In this document: one piece after another, positions 1 through 8,675 of the stretch
Layout of the letters: each line of letters opens with the position of its first letter
How positions within the stretch are numbered: position 1 is the stretch's first letter
From: Novosphingobium sp. CF614
GTDB lineage: Bacteria > Pseudomonadota > Alphaproteobacteria > Sphingomonadales > Sphingomonadaceae
Length of the DNA stretch: 64,000 nucleotides
Assembly: GCF_900113255.1 (NCBI RefSeq)
Contig: NZ_FOOR01000010.1
Span: 1-64,000 of the forward strand
Direction: 5' to 3'
Notes under the pieces: generated by a model
Told to the model about the DNA's origin: nothing
Seen by the model: only the letters and a program-made list of their open reading frames with translations
Databases searched by the model: none
Translations under genes and position numbers: made by a program

Positions 1-71
1 CTCCCATACAACTGGGTCGATACAAACGCCGGGCAAACCGTGTTCGAAATGAGCAACATCGCCAGCGCTGC

Positions 72-263
72 TTGATCGCCGAAATTACATCGCCACCCCC
101 CACGGCCGCTCCACCGCTACGTGGGGGATTTTTACCGCTTACGATGGCCCGCGAAGCGATCGGCCGGGAGGCGTCACCCTCAGCCGGTGTGATCGACAGC
201 CAGAGCGTCAAAACCACGGAAAGCGGCGGGCCACGGGGTCGCCTTCGCGTCGGCATGCCCTGA
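72..263 (+). pseudogene. IS5-type transposase fragment
   Basis: This short open frame carries a block of about 30 residues (roughly 150-240) reading EASPSAGVIDSQSVKTTESG, followed by GPRG. This is the conserved stretch of IS5-family DDE transposases around the first catalytic Asp. Full transposases are about 250-300 aa, and here only this block remains. The residues before and after it do not continue the family. It is therefore a relic with no activity, and it marks the left edge of the polysaccharide region together with the IS21 relic next door. Confidence 0.7.
97..133 (+). terminator. Hairpin followed by T run
   Basis: CCCCCACG (97-104) pairs perfectly with CGTGGGGG (120-127), with a 15-nt loop. 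The stem is followed at once by ATTTTT (128-133). It has the shape of a rho-independent terminator on the plus strand. It lies within the IS5-type remnant, so it may have belonged to the element. Confidence 0.4.
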
Positions 264-488
264 TGCCGCAACCTTCCGCATCATCGCCGTCGCCCTGAAA
301 CCAGCACCGACATAACCAGCGCGGCTGTGCCGCCGAACGCCTCAAACTTCGTCGATCAACCAACCTCGCAAACCATCGATCATCAGCAGCGCAACAGACG
401 CTACGATGGCGCTCGACCCGCTCACGCTGTCAAGGGAACAAGCCGGTGAAATCGGCAAGCAGCCACACCCCCATGAATACGATGGGTT
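264..488. other. Non-coding IS debris
   Basis: I see no convincing gene here. The bases lie between the IS5-type block and the IS21-type block. The short open frames have no recognisable protein family. It is most simply read as decayed insertion-sequence DNA. Confidence 0.4.
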
Positions 489-602
489 AATCGCCTTGCG
501 TACGACCTTGCGCGACAGCCGCAAATCCCGTGCGACCTTCCTGATCGCCTTGCCGCCCACGTGCTCGCGCCTGATCCGTACAACTGCCTCCACCACCAAC
601 AT
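489..602 (-). pseudogene. IS21-type IstA N-terminal fragment
   Basis: Starting at 602, the minus strand encodes about 38 residues that match the N-terminal helix-turn-helix of IS21-family IstA (key pieces VVRIRREHVGGKAIRKVARD and LRLSRKVVRKAI). At about 489 the homology stops abruptly and unrelated sequence follows. IstA is normally about 400-500 aa and is followed by istB, which is absent. This is therefore an inactive relic. The stretch 603-781 up to rmlA contains no gene that I can support. Confidence 0.75.
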
Positions 603-781
603 CCCGATCTCGCCACCCCTCCCGCGTCAGCGGGTTCGTTCAATCCCCAGCCGAGTCACGGCGTCTGATGATTGGTATGGGAGCAGTTCAGGCGTGTGTT
701 GCCGCGCCGCAAGGTTTTGACGGCGGATATCGATCGCCCATGGCGACCCAAACAGCCGTCAGTCTGGGCCTGTCGGCGCCT

Positions 782-1651
782 TCAGCCTTCCTCCAGGATC
801 CCGCGCAAGTAGCGTCCGTAGTCGGACTTGCCGAGCCGATCGATGACCTGCTCCAGCTGACCCGCGTCGATAAAATCTTCTCGATAGGCGATTTCCTCGG
901 GGCTGGCGATCTTGAAGCCCTGGCGCTTTTCCAACACGCGCACGAACACGGCCGCGTCGAGTAGGCTGTCGGGGGTGCCGGTGTCGAGCCAGGCGAAGCC
1001 GCGGCCCATGATCTCGACCGAAAGCTCACCGCGCTCGAGATAGACGCGGTTGACGTCAGTGATCTCCATCTCTCCGCGCGGGGAAGGCTGAAGGTTCGCG
1101 GCGATGTCCACCACCTGCGCGTCGTAGAAATAGAGGCCGGTCACCGCGCAGTTGGACAGCGGCTTCTCCGGCTTCTCCTCGATCGAGATGGCGCGCTTGT
1201 CCGCGTCGAAGGCGACCACGCCGTAGCGCTCGGGATCGGTAACGTGATAGGCGAAAACGCTCGCCCCGCTGGTGCGAGCGCGGGCGTTGGCGAACAGTTC
1301 GGGCAGACCGTGGCCGTAAAAGATATTGTCGCCCAGGATCAGCGCCGACTGCTCGCCGGCTACGAAGTCCGCGCCGATCACGTAGGCCTGTGCGAGGCCA
1401 TCGGGGCTCGGCTGCTCGGCATATTCGAAGCTCATGCCCCACTGCGATCCATCGCCCAGCAGCGCCTGGAAGGCGGGCAGGTCGCGCGGGGTGGAGATGA
1501 TCAGCACTTCGCGGATCTTCGCCAGCATCAGCGTGCTCAGCGGATAGTAGATCATCGGCTTGTCGTAGACCGACATCAGCTGCTTGGAGGTCGCCAGCGT
1601 CATCGGATAGAGTCGGGAGCCGCTGCCGCCTGCGAGGATGATGCCTTTCAT
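782..1651 (-). CDS. rmlA: Glucose-1-phosphate thymidylyltransferase
   Basis: RmlA joins glucose-1-phosphate and dTTP to give dTDP-glucose, the first step of dTDP-L-rhamnose synthesis in the cytoplasm. The 289-aa product opens with the nucleotidyltransferase signature GGSGSR (residues 8-13), then [10 protein letters not shown] and later [11 protein letters not shown], all typical of RmlA. Its length matches the family (about 290 aa). The reading frame is open further upstream, but homology begins at the ATG at 1651, which I chose as the start. It is the last gene of the minus-strand unit, after rmlC, rmlB and rmlD, so all four rhamnose genes are present and apparently intact. Confidence 0.96.
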   Translation of the reverse strand: MKGIILAGGSGSRLYPMTLATSKQLMSVYDKPMIYYPLSTLMLAKIREVLIISTPRDLPAFQALLGDGSQWGMSFEYAEQPSPDGLAQAYVIGADFVAGEQSALILGDNIFYGHGLPELFANARARTSGASVFAYHVTDPERYGVVAFDADKRAISIEEKPEKPLSNCAVTGLYFYDAQVVDIAANLQPSPRGEMEITDVNRVYLERGELSVEIMGRGFAWLDTGTPDSLLDAAVFVRVLEKRQGFKIASPEEIAYREDFIDAGQLEQVIDRLGKSDYGRYLRGILEEG

Positions 1652-1680
1652 GTATCTTCGTTCCTCGTCTAGGGAGCTGC

Positions 1681-2571
1681 TCAGGCCGTGGCGGTCTGCA
1701 GGCGGAAGACCACGGTCTCCAGCGAAGCGCGCCAGTCCGGTAGGGCGACGCCGTGGACCTGCATGATGAGGCCGCAGTCTAGCCGCGAGTTCGCGGGCCG
1801 GTTGGCGGGAGTGGAATAGTCGGTGGTGGCGATCCGCCGGACCGCGGCGGAAGGCCCGCCATGTGAGGCGGAGGCGGCGAAGATGTTTTCGGCGAAATCG
1901 GCCCAACTTGCCTCACCGGCGGCGGTCATGTGGAACACGCCGCGCAAGTTCGGGTCTGCGCTGGAGGCTAAGTTTTTCACCACTTTCAGCACGCCGTCGG
2001 CGATATCAAGCGCACTGGTGGGGTTGCCCACTTGGTCGGCCACGACGGAAACCTCGTCGCGGTCGCCGGCAAGCCGCAGCATGGTCTTGACGAAATTGCC
2101 GCTGAAGGGGCTGTAGACCCAGGCTACGCGCAGTACCGCGCTGTTCTGCGGATAAGCGGCGAGCACTGCCCGCTCGCCCGCCAGCTTCGACGCGCCGTAG
2201 GCGCTGGTCGGGCCGATGGGGTCGCTCTCCAGGTAGGGGCGGTTCAGCTTGCCGTCGAAGACATAGTCGGTGGAGAGGTGCACCAACGCCGCGCCCAGCC
2301 TAGCGGCACCCTGCGCCACCGCGCCCGCGCCCGCGCCGTTGACGATATGGGCCAGATCGTTCTCGCTCTCGGCTTTGTCGACCGCAGTATAGGCTGCAGC
2401 CGAGACCACCGCGTCGGGCGCGGCGGTCTCCAGCGTGCGCAGGACCGAAGCGGGATCGGCAAGGTCCAGCTCGGGTCGACCGAGCGCGATCATCTCGTGC
2501 CCGGCGGCGCGCCCGCGCTCTATGAGGCAGGTTGCGACCTGTCCGGCCTTGCCGGTGACGGCAATCCTCAC
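1681..2571 (-). CDS. rmlD: dTDP-4-dehydrorhamnose reductase
   Basis: RmlD reduces dTDP-4-keto-L-rhamnose with NAD(P)H to dTDP-L-rhamnose, the last step of the pathway. The 296-aa protein is an extended short-chain dehydrogenase. It has a variant nucleotide motif GKAGQ (7-11; the family usually has GxxGQLG), STDYVFDG (100-107) and the catalytic YGASK (Tyr125, Lys129). Its ATG overlaps the end of rmlB by 4 bases, which indicates translational coupling, and rmlA follows 29 bases later. Confidence 0.95.
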   Translation of the reverse strand: MRIAVTGKAGQVATCLIERGRAAGHEMIALGRPELDLADPASVLRTLETAAPDAVVSAAAYTAVDKAESENDLAHIVNGAGAGAVAQGAARLGAALVHLSTDYVFDGKLNRPYLESDPIGPTSAYGASKLAGERAVLAAYPQNSAVLRVAWVYSPFSGNFVKTMLRLAGDRDEVSVVADQVGNPTSALDIADGVLKVVKNLASSADPNLRGVFHMTAAGEASWADFAENIFAASASHGGPSAAVRRIATTDYSTPANRPANSRLDCGLIMQVHGVALPDWRASLETVVFRLQTATA

Positions 2572-3629
2572 GCGAGGACCTTGGCGGCCGTTAGCCCGAG
2601 CCGCTCACCATCGTAGCGTTCACGCAGCGGCTTCCACCACCATGCGTTGTCGAGGTACCAGCGCACCGTCTTCTCGATGCCGGTGTCAAAGGCTTCCTGC
2701 GCCCGCCAGCCCAGCTCGTTCTCGAGCTTGGTGGCGTCGATGGCGTAGCGCGCATCGTGGCCTGGGCGGTCGGTAACGAACTCGATCAGGTTCTCACGAG
2801 GCGTTTCGCCGGGCACCAGCTGGTCGAGCACGGTGCAGATGCGGCGCACCACGTCGATATTGCGGCGCTCGTTGCGGCCGCCCACGTTGTAGGTCTCGCC
2901 CACCCGGCCCTTCTCGATGATGATGTCGAGCGCCCGGGCATGGTCGTCCACGAACAGCCAGTCGCGCACGTTCTCGCCCTTACCGTAAACCGGGAGGACG
3001 CGCCGTTCGAGCGCGTTGAGGATGCTCAGCGGGATCAGCTTCTCGGGGAAGTGGTAGGCCCCATAGTTGTTCGAACAGTTGGAAACCACCACCGGTAGCC
3101 CGTATGTGCGCTGCCACGCCTTGGCGAGATGGTCCGAGGCGGCCTTTGAGGCCGAATAGGGTGAACTGGGGTCGTAGGGCGTGGTCTCGGTGAACAGACC
3201 CTCGTCGCCGAGCGAGCCGTAGACCTCGTCGGTGGAAACATGGAGGAAGCGGAACGCCTCCTTCGCGGGCGTTTCCAGTCCGCTCCAGTAGTGGTGTGCA
3301 GCTTCCAACAGTGTGAAGGTGCCGACCACGTTGGTCTGGATGAAATCCGCCGCGCTGGTGATCGAGCGGTCGACATGGCTTTCGGCCGCCAGGTGCATGA
3401 TACGGTCGGGGCGGAACCCCACGATCGCCGTGTCCATGGCCGCGCGGTCGCAGATATTTGCCTTGAAGAAGCGGTGATTGGCCTTGCCCTCGACCGCCTT
3501 GAGCGAAGCCTCGCATCCCGCATAAGTCAGGGCGTCGATGGTCAGGACCTCATAGCCCCTATCCAGGATGAGGTAGCGCACGAGCGCCGACCCGATGAAG
3601 CCAGCCCCGCCGGTGACGATTACGCGCAT
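2568..3629 (-). CDS. rmlB: dTDP-glucose 4,6-dehydratase
   Basis: RmlB converts dTDP-glucose to dTDP-4-keto-6-deoxyglucose using bound NAD. The 353-aa product has the Rossmann motif GGAGFIG (7-13), the active-site STDEVYG (Thr133, Asp134, Glu135) and YSASK (Tyr158, Lys162), which together are diagnostic of the family. The frame stays open upstream of the chosen start, but the family N-terminus [10 protein letters not shown] begins at 3629. The start overlaps the end of rmlC by 10 bases, and the 3' end overlaps rmlD by 4. Confidence 0.97.
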   Translation of the reverse strand: MRVIVTGGAGFIGSALVRYLILDRGYEVLTIDALTYAGCEASLKAVEGKANHRFFKANICDRAAMDTAIVGFRPDRIMHLAAESHVDRSITSAADFIQTNVVGTFTLLEAAHHYWSGLETPAKEAFRFLHVSTDEVYGSLGDEGLFTETTPYDPSSPYSASKAASDHLAKAWQRTYGLPVVVSNCSNNYGAYHFPEKLIPLSILNALERRVLPVYGKGENVRDWLFVDDHARALDIIIEKGRVGETYNVGGRNERRNIDVVRRICTVLDQLVPGETPRENLIEFVTDRPGHDARYAIDATKLENELGWRAQEAFDTGIEKTVRWYLDNAWWWKPLRERYDGERLGLTAAKVLA

Positions 3630-4198
3630 GAAATGTCTTCGCTCCAGCTGAAAAAGGCAGGAAGATCGGCCAGGAGAGGCTGTCTGCGGTCTTTGGCCGA
3701 GAGGGTTTCGGGGGCGGCGACCTCGGGCCACGCCACGCCGATCGCGGGATCGTCCCAGGCTAGGCCCTTGTCGCACTCGCCATTGTAGTATCCGGTGACC
3801 TTGTAGCTGATGACGGTGTTCGGCTTGAGGGTGCAGAACCCGTGGGCAAAGCCGGGGGGAACCCACAGCTGCTGGCCGTTTTCGGGCGTCAGCACCTCGC
3901 CGACCCACTGCCCGTAGGTCGGCGAACCCTGGCGGATATCCACCGCGACGTCGAACAGCGCACCTGCGGTGCAGCGCACCAGCTTGCCCTGCATGTGCGG
4001 CTTGGACTGGAAGTGCAGGCCGCGCACAGTGCCGAGCCGAACGTTGAAGGACTCGTTGTCCTGCACGAAAACATGCTCGCCGCAGGCCTTGGCGAAGGCA
4101 TCGGCTCGGAAGGTCTCGGCGAAATAGCCGCGCTTGTCGCCGATGTGGCGGGGTGTGAGCAGCTTGACGTCCGGGATGGGGTAGGATCGAATTTCCAT
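3620..4198 (-). CDS. rmlC: dTDP-4-dehydrorhamnose 3,5-epimerase
   Basis: RmlC epimerises C3 and C5 of dTDP-4-keto-6-deoxyglucose, between RmlB and RmlD. The 192-aa cupin protein has the family motif RGLHFQ (59-64, with catalytic His62), and [10 protein letters not shown] (112-121). Its length is normal for the family (about 180-190 aa). It lies 72 bases after the outer membrane lipoprotein gene and overlaps rmlB, so the rhamnose genes appear to be transcribed with the capsule export and glycosyltransferase genes upstream. Confidence 0.96.
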   Translation of the reverse strand: MEIRSYPIPDVKLLTPRHIGDKRGYFAETFRADAFAKACGEHVFVQDNESFNVRLGTVRGLHFQSKPHMQGKLVRCTAGALFDVAVDIRQGSPTYGQWVGEVLTPENGQQLWVPPGFAHGFCTLKPNTVISYKVTGYYNGECDKGLAWDDPAIGVAWPEVAAPETLSAKDRRQPLLADLPAFFSWSEDISCA

Positions 4199-4270
4199 GA
4201 CGTGCCTTTCAAAAGCGCTACCCTCGTAACGGGCTCGCCGTCGTTGGCCGACGCGTGGATGGCAAGCGCG

Positions 4271-5410
4271 TCAGTTGTTGTTGTTCTGCACCGTCTGTGC
4301 CGCGCTGGTAACCGTCAAGATCGGCGAAAACAGCTGGCTGATGAGCTGAACAAGCTTGCCGGGCTGATTGGCTTTCGCATTGCCAAAGTACAGCACGTCC
4401 TTGTCCCGCATAGCGAACTTCTGGGCCAGGAAGTACGAGCGCGTTTCCATCATGTTTAGGTGATAAACCACCGGCTCAAGACTACCGTCCTCAGCCGTGA
4501 TATAGCGGAACACGAAGATCGCTGCGGGATCCCCCAGGTTGGGGTTCGACCCACCAGCGCTTGCAACTGCTTCGGCAAGCGCCATCGAGGACCGGGAGAA
4601 GGGCAATTGATCGACCCGCCCGGGCGCACCCAGCACCGAGAAAGTCTGGGGACTTTGCATCAGGGTGATCCGATCTCCCGGATAAACGCCGATGTCGGCC
4701 ACGGGATTGTCGAACAGGTCGCTCAGACGCATATCGACCAGATTCTGACCGCGCGTAATCCGCAGGATCAAGTCCTTGCTGTTGCCGCGCTGGCCGCCCG
4801 CAAGGGCAACTACATCCGAGAGTTTTTCGCGGTTGGTCTGCAGCACCAGGCGGCCGGGCCTGGCGACTTCACCACCGACGATGACCGAGTTGTTAACGAC
4901 CTGGGCCAGGCTGACGAGCACTTGTGGATCCGCCGAAATCCCCCGGAGGGAAGTTCGGATCTGATCCTGCACCTCGAACGCCGTCTTGCCCATCACGCGC
5001 AGCTTGCCGGCATAGGGCACGACAATGTCCCCTGCATCATCGACCCGCGCCGGCGGCAATGCCTGCGCCTTGACTGCCAGGTCGAAGCCGACGGACTTGC
5101 CACCCGTCGCACTGGAGCCACCGCCGAATAGGGGAACGCCGGCCTCGTAGATGGTGATAGACAGCACGTCTCCCGGGCCGATCATGTCGGTCGGGGGGGG
5201 GGGCAACTCTATCAGTGCGGGCTTCGACACCGAGACATCAACGGGCAGCGTCGAAAGATCGTCCACTTCGACGAGACGGATGGGCTTACCGCCTTGCACC
5301 GCCGTCGCACTCTCCCGGATCTGTTTTCCCGTAGGGCCGCTGGAAGGAAGGCTGGCGCAGGCTCCCAGAAGGCTGGACGCTACAAGTGTCAACAATATTT
5401 TACGATGCAT
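4271..5410 (-). CDS. Outer membrane polysaccharide export lipoprotein (CtrA/BexD-like OPX)
   Basis: This is a polysaccharide export protein of the outer membrane. The 379-aa sequence has a signal peptide with lipobox LLGAC (Cys18). A poly-export domain follows (beginning MIGPGDVLSITIYEAG near residue 76), then two SLBB-like segments (VIVGGEVARPG near 172, FSVLGAPGRVD near 255). The size fits CtrA/BexD-type proteins (about 380-390 aa), which pair with KpsE/CtrB and the KpsMT transporter. Those three genes start this same minus-strand unit, so I assign it to the capsule exporter. Codons 70-73 (PPPP) are encoded by a run of eleven C, a potential slippage site. Confidence 0.88.
   Translation of the reverse strand: MHRKILLTLVASSLLGACASLPSSGPTGKQIRESATAVQGGKPIRLVEVDDLSTLPVDVSVSKPALIELPPPPTDMIGPGDVLSITIYEAGVPLFGGGSSATGGKSVGFDLAVKAQALPPARVDDAGDIVVPYAGKLRVMGKTAFEVQDQIRTSLRGISADPQVLVSLAQVVNNSVIVGGEVARPGRLVLQTNREKLSDVVALAGGQRGNSKDLILRITRGQNLVDMRLSDLFDNPVADIGVYPGDRITLMQSPQTFSVLGAPGRVDQLPFSRSSMALAEAVASAGGSNPNLGDPAAIFVFRYITAEDGSLEPVVYHLNMMETRSYFLAQKFAMRDKDVLYFGNAKANQPGKLVQLISQLFSPILTVTSAAQTVQNNNN
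5193..5203 (-). repeat. Homopolymer tract C11 in the export gene
   Basis: Eleven consecutive G on the plus strand (C on the coding strand) lie within the OPX lipoprotein gene at codons 70-73 and the first base region of codon 73. In the sequence given, the tract keeps the frame open. Loss or gain of one base would truncate the exporter shortly after its signal peptide. Confidence 0.95.
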
Positions 5411-5553
5411 TACTCATTCGCCAGTGCGACATATCATGAGCAATGCTGGTTAGCCGCGCGCTCCGCCCGGAACAACTGATAACTTCACAAGCCGGCGCGT
5501 GGAACGGCCGGCGGCGGCAGGGGCGGTGATCCCCTTTCGCCGCAGCATCCAAA

Positions 5554-6432
5554 TCAACCCTTCAGGTGGACGCTACTCCCGGTCGGTTCTTCCGTGGCAT
5601 CGGAGGCGATGTACAGGTCATGGGCCTCGGGATAACGCTCGACGACCCCGCTGACCTTGCGCCCGATGACGTTAATCGTGTCGCGACGCAACTCGGGCAT
5701 GCCGATGGCTGCGAGGATATCATTTATCTGCCCAGTATCGTAGTCCAGGTCGAAGAGAGGGAAGGCGCTGTCCGTCTCCATGATGAAAATCTCGAAGCCG
5801 CCCGCGCGCATCATTTCGCCGATGGTGAACGGATTGTATTCACGATTATGCCGTTCATATAGTCGCGACAGCGGGCGGCGGAAGTGCTGCGCCAGCCCCG
5901 CCGGCACTAGGCGGCCAAGCTTGAGGATGTTCTGGATGCTGGCGGCATTCGGTGTGGAGACGAAGAAGTAGCCACCCGGTTTGATGATCCGGTTGGCGCC
6001 GGCGAACATTGCCATGGGGTCCATCGCTAGATGTTCGACGATCTCGCAGGCCATAACCAGATCGAACGATTCCTCCGGCAATGGCCACGTGTCATGCTCG
6101 ACATTGAAACCATGCTCGGTAAGTTGGTATCGACGCCCTTCGACGAGGATTTCCACCTCGCGGTGGACCGGAGTGTCCGCATAATTCGCCAGCGTGAGGT
6201 TGCAGAAATGCTTCGCCAACCACGCAGACATTCCATAAGGTTCGGCAGCCAGTTCAAGAACGCGCATGTCCAAAGAAAGTGGCAACTTCGCCATTGCCTT
6301 GATAGTGATCGCATAGCGTTCGCTATGTATGTCGTGATATCTCCTTGCGCCTTCTTGCTGCTCCAGGGGGAATGTAACTCTTTGTAAGAAATTTTTGATG
6401 TCTGTGCTATTTATGTTGATGTCGATATCCAC
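5554..6432 (-). CDS. SAM-dependent methyltransferase, class I
   Basis: This 292-aa protein looks like a type-11/23 class I methyltransferase. A hydrophobic strand with VLELAAEPYG (near 58) takes the place of the glycine-rich SAM loop. It is followed by DLVMACEIVEHL (near 125), IIKPGGYFFVSTPN (near 148) and a C-terminal region rich in aromatic residues. The canonical GxGxG is not obvious, so SAM binding is inferred from the later motifs. Its place between the beta-helix protein and the export lipoprotein gene suggests that it methylates a sugar or the chain end of the capsule. The acceptor is unknown. Confidence 0.72.
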   Translation of the reverse strand: MDIDININSTDIKNFLQRVTFPLEQQEGARRYHDIHSERYAITIKAMAKLPLSLDMRVLELAAEPYGMSAWLAKHFCNLTLANYADTPVHREVEILVEGRRYQLTEHGFNVEHDTWPLPEESFDLVMACEIVEHLAMDPMAMFAGANRIIKPGGYFFVSTPNAASIQNILKLGRLVPAGLAQHFRRPLSRLYERHNREYNPFTIGEMMRAGGFEIFIMETDSAFPLFDLDYDTGQINDILAAIGMPELRRDTINVIGRKVSGVVERYPEAHDLYIASDATEEPTGSSVHLKG

Positions 6433-6492
6433 GATACGCCCCCATTACACTCAGTAGATATATAATGGGGATTGAGGTTGCCAACAATAGGT

Positions 6493-8133
6493 CTATGGAG
6501 ACCCTCCCTCAGTTGCCTGACCCGCTGAATTGAGCTTGGCGGATATTATCATCCCGGCAGGAAGGGGGCCATTCAGGCGTCGGATGCTGCTGCCACTGGC
6601 CTCAGATAGGTCGCCGACGATGCGTACGTTGGTGTAATGCGTGAACCCGTCCGCATCGCTTTCCACTCCGACGCCGTAGCGCGTCTTGCTCGCTTGCAGA
6701 TCGAGAAGGCAATTCCTGAAGGTGATGCTGGCCCGGAACGTCACGTTGGCCTCCTTGCCAGCACTGTAGGTCTTTGACGCCGGCCGGTCCAGTGTCACGC
6801 GTTCACCGGATACCGAAACGACTTTGGTGCCGGGAGCCAGATTACCCCCAATAGCGAACTGGCCCGGAACGACGGTGAAGTCTCCTGCGCTCATGATCGT
6901 TACGACGGGAGAACCTGCCTGCATGGAAACCTTGCGGAGTGCGGCTCCCGTCGCGGAAAAGCGGGCGCTTTCATCCGCTCGGTTGCCCTCAACCACAGCC
7001 TTGACTTTGATGTTGGACAAAGTGCCTCCAAGATCGAGGCCGAACTGCACGCCTTGCCGCGCCGGGTAGTGAACCTTGATATCAGCGGACATGTCGCTCG
7101 AAACGTCAAAGCCGAAGAGGCCAGCGTACCAGATCTCCCCCTGCGCGAAGATGTCTGTGCTTTCCTCATCCGCAAGGAGGCCATCCTCGCCGATACCGAA
7201 GCCATCGTATTCGGCGTGCCGGTTGTCGAAAAGGTGAAAGCGGGTCCAGCGCGCATGGCTGGTGCTAAAATGCCCGAAGAGGAACCCCTTTTCCCGGCCA
7301 CCGAAGCTCCCGGGGCCGTCGTAGACCCGATAGGGCGGCCGGGATTTGTCCACGCTGAATCCGTCGCCTCGCACGTTATGCACGTGACCAACGTATATGC
7401 CGTGAAAACCCGTACGGGAAACCTGCAATCCGTCATGAACAAGGCCCTCCACCCCTTCGATGTTCGCGCCGATCCAGCCTACGTTCTCAATCTTAGCGCC
7501 AATGTTGATCTTATGATTGCGCCATGCTCCCGCGTTGCGGCTGACGTCGATACCATCGAAAGACAGGTTGCGGAACGTTGCATTCAGAACGGCGCCGCTG
7601 ACCGACCCTGTATTGCGAGCGCCGGTCAGCCAGAAACCGGCGCGACCGATGCTGTTGCCGTCGAAAACGACACCTTTTCCCAGGTGCAGCCCGTCGACGA
7701 TCCGGATCATCATTTGGAGGCCGTCCGGCTTACCACGATCATCGAAGGCTGGATCTGCCAGAAACATGCCCTTGCCGGTGATGCGGGTCTCGGGCGCCGG
7801 CGACAGGCGGCCCGCGATCCGGTAGGTGAACCCGCCCAGGTCGAAAGCGCCACCGCGCGCGAGGGCGGCGTTGAGGTAAGGAGCTAGGTCCTGTTTATTG
7901 CTGCCGGTACGAACCGCCTGGGCAAGGGGGGCAGGAAGAGCTGCTATCAGAGGCTGGACAATCTTCCGACCAACATCGCCGGACGCTTCGGCCTGCAGGG
8001 CGGAAGCCGTTGCGGAAGCTGCGAACACACCGGGATACTTCGAAGGCTGGGCCGCCGTCAAAAGCAGTAGGATGGCCCATGCCCACCGTCTGGTGACAGG
8101 AGGGCGGGAATGGGCGGCCTTTGGATCGCTCAT
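6493..8133 (-). CDS. Secreted right-handed beta-helix protein (possible polysaccharide lyase)
   Basis: The 546-aa product starts with basic residues and a hydrophobic segment (about 15-32), consistent with a signal peptide ending near an Ala-rich stretch. The body contains many Gly/Asn-rich turns such as FRNLSFDGIDVSRNAGAW and IENVGWIGANIEGVEG, the rung pattern of parallel beta-helix pectate-lyase-fold proteins. I cannot assign catalytic residues. Enzymes of this fold in polysaccharide loci usually cut or modify the polymer in the periplasm or outside. The stop overlaps the next upstream gene boundary (acetyltransferase, 4 bases), so the two are co-translated. Confidence 0.65.
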   Translation of the reverse strand: MSDPKAAHSRPPVTRRWAWAILLLLTAAQPSKYPGVFAASATASALQAEASGDVGRKIVQPLIAALPAPLAQAVRTGSNKQDLAPYLNAALARGGAFDLGGFTYRIAGRLSPAPETRITGKGMFLADPAFDDRGKPDGLQMMIRIVDGLHLGKGVVFDGNSIGRAGFWLTGARNTGSVSGAVLNATFRNLSFDGIDVSRNAGAWRNHKINIGAKIENVGWIGANIEGVEGLVHDGLQVSRTGFHGIYVGHVHNVRGDGFSVDKSRPPYRVYDGPGSFGGREKGFLFGHFSTSHARWTRFHLFDNRHAEYDGFGIGEDGLLADEESTDIFAQGEIWYAGLFGFDVSSDMSADIKVHYPARQGVQFGLDLGGTLSNIKVKAVVEGNRADESARFSATGAALRKVSMQAGSPVVTIMSAGDFTVVPGQFAIGGNLAPGTKVVSVSGERVTLDRPASKTYSAGKEANVTFRASITFRNCLLDLQASKTRYGVGVESDADGFTHYTNVRIVGDLSEASGSSIRRLNGPLPAGMIISAKLNSAGQATEGGSP

Positions 8134-8675
8134 TGAATGTCGGTGTCAAAATGCGGGAAATACTTGGAGCGGTAACGTAGATCGCGGCTGCGCTCACCGA
8201 TCGGCCTGGCGGGAATACCCCCGACGATCGTATAGGGCTGCACGTCCCTGGACACCACAGCCCCGGCCGCAACGACTGCCCCCTCCCCCACCGTCACGCC
8301 TGGCAGGATCACCGCGCGGGCTCCGATCCATGCATGATCCATGATGGCCACCGGTTGTTCCAGGCAGACGAAATCCGGATTCTGGGGATCGTGCGTTAGT
8401 GTCTGGATTAGCGTGTAGTGTGAAATGTTCACGTTGTTGCCGATATAGACCGGAACGCGGCCGTCGATGTAGGTGAAGCGGTTAACGACGGAATTGTCGC
8501 CGATGGTGATGGACGAACCCGTCACGAAGCAGTGCATCGCAATGCTACTGTCCCTGCCGATCTTGAGCCCCAGTTTGCGCCAGTACCAATGGCGCAGGCG
8601 GTAGGACCACTGCTTCATCATCACATTGTTGCCGATGTAGAACAGCAGGGCGGCGAACCGGGTATCCTGTCTCAT
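8130..8675 (-). CDS. Hexapeptide-repeat O-acetyltransferase (WcaF/LacA-like)
   Basis: This 181-aa protein is a left-handed beta-helix acyltransferase. It has imperfect [LIV]-G-x4 hexapeptides (for example SITIGDNSVV, VYIGNNVNIS, AWIGARAVIL, VTVGEGAVVA), the TLTHDPQ loop carrying the likely catalytic His, and the closing IVGGIPARPIG typical of the WcaF/CysE-like family. It probably transfers acetyl from acetyl-CoA to a sugar of the capsule repeat. It directly follows the double glycosyltransferase gene, whose stop is adjacent to its start. Confidence 0.85.
   Translation of the reverse strand: MRQDTRFAALLFYIGNNVMMKQWSYRLRHWYWRKLGLKIGRDSSIAMHCFVTGSSITIGDNSVVNRFTYIDGRVPVYIGNNVNISHYTLIQTLTHDPQNPDFVCLEQPVAIMDHAWIGARAVILPGVTVGEGAVVAAGAVVSRDVQPYTIVGGIPARPIGERSRDLRYRSKYFPHFDTDIQ

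Noticed and set aside
3842-4459. Antisense frame over rmlC and the 3' end of the export lipoprotein gene
   Set aside because: No start signal and no family resemblance; the opposite strand encodes two unmistakable proteins.
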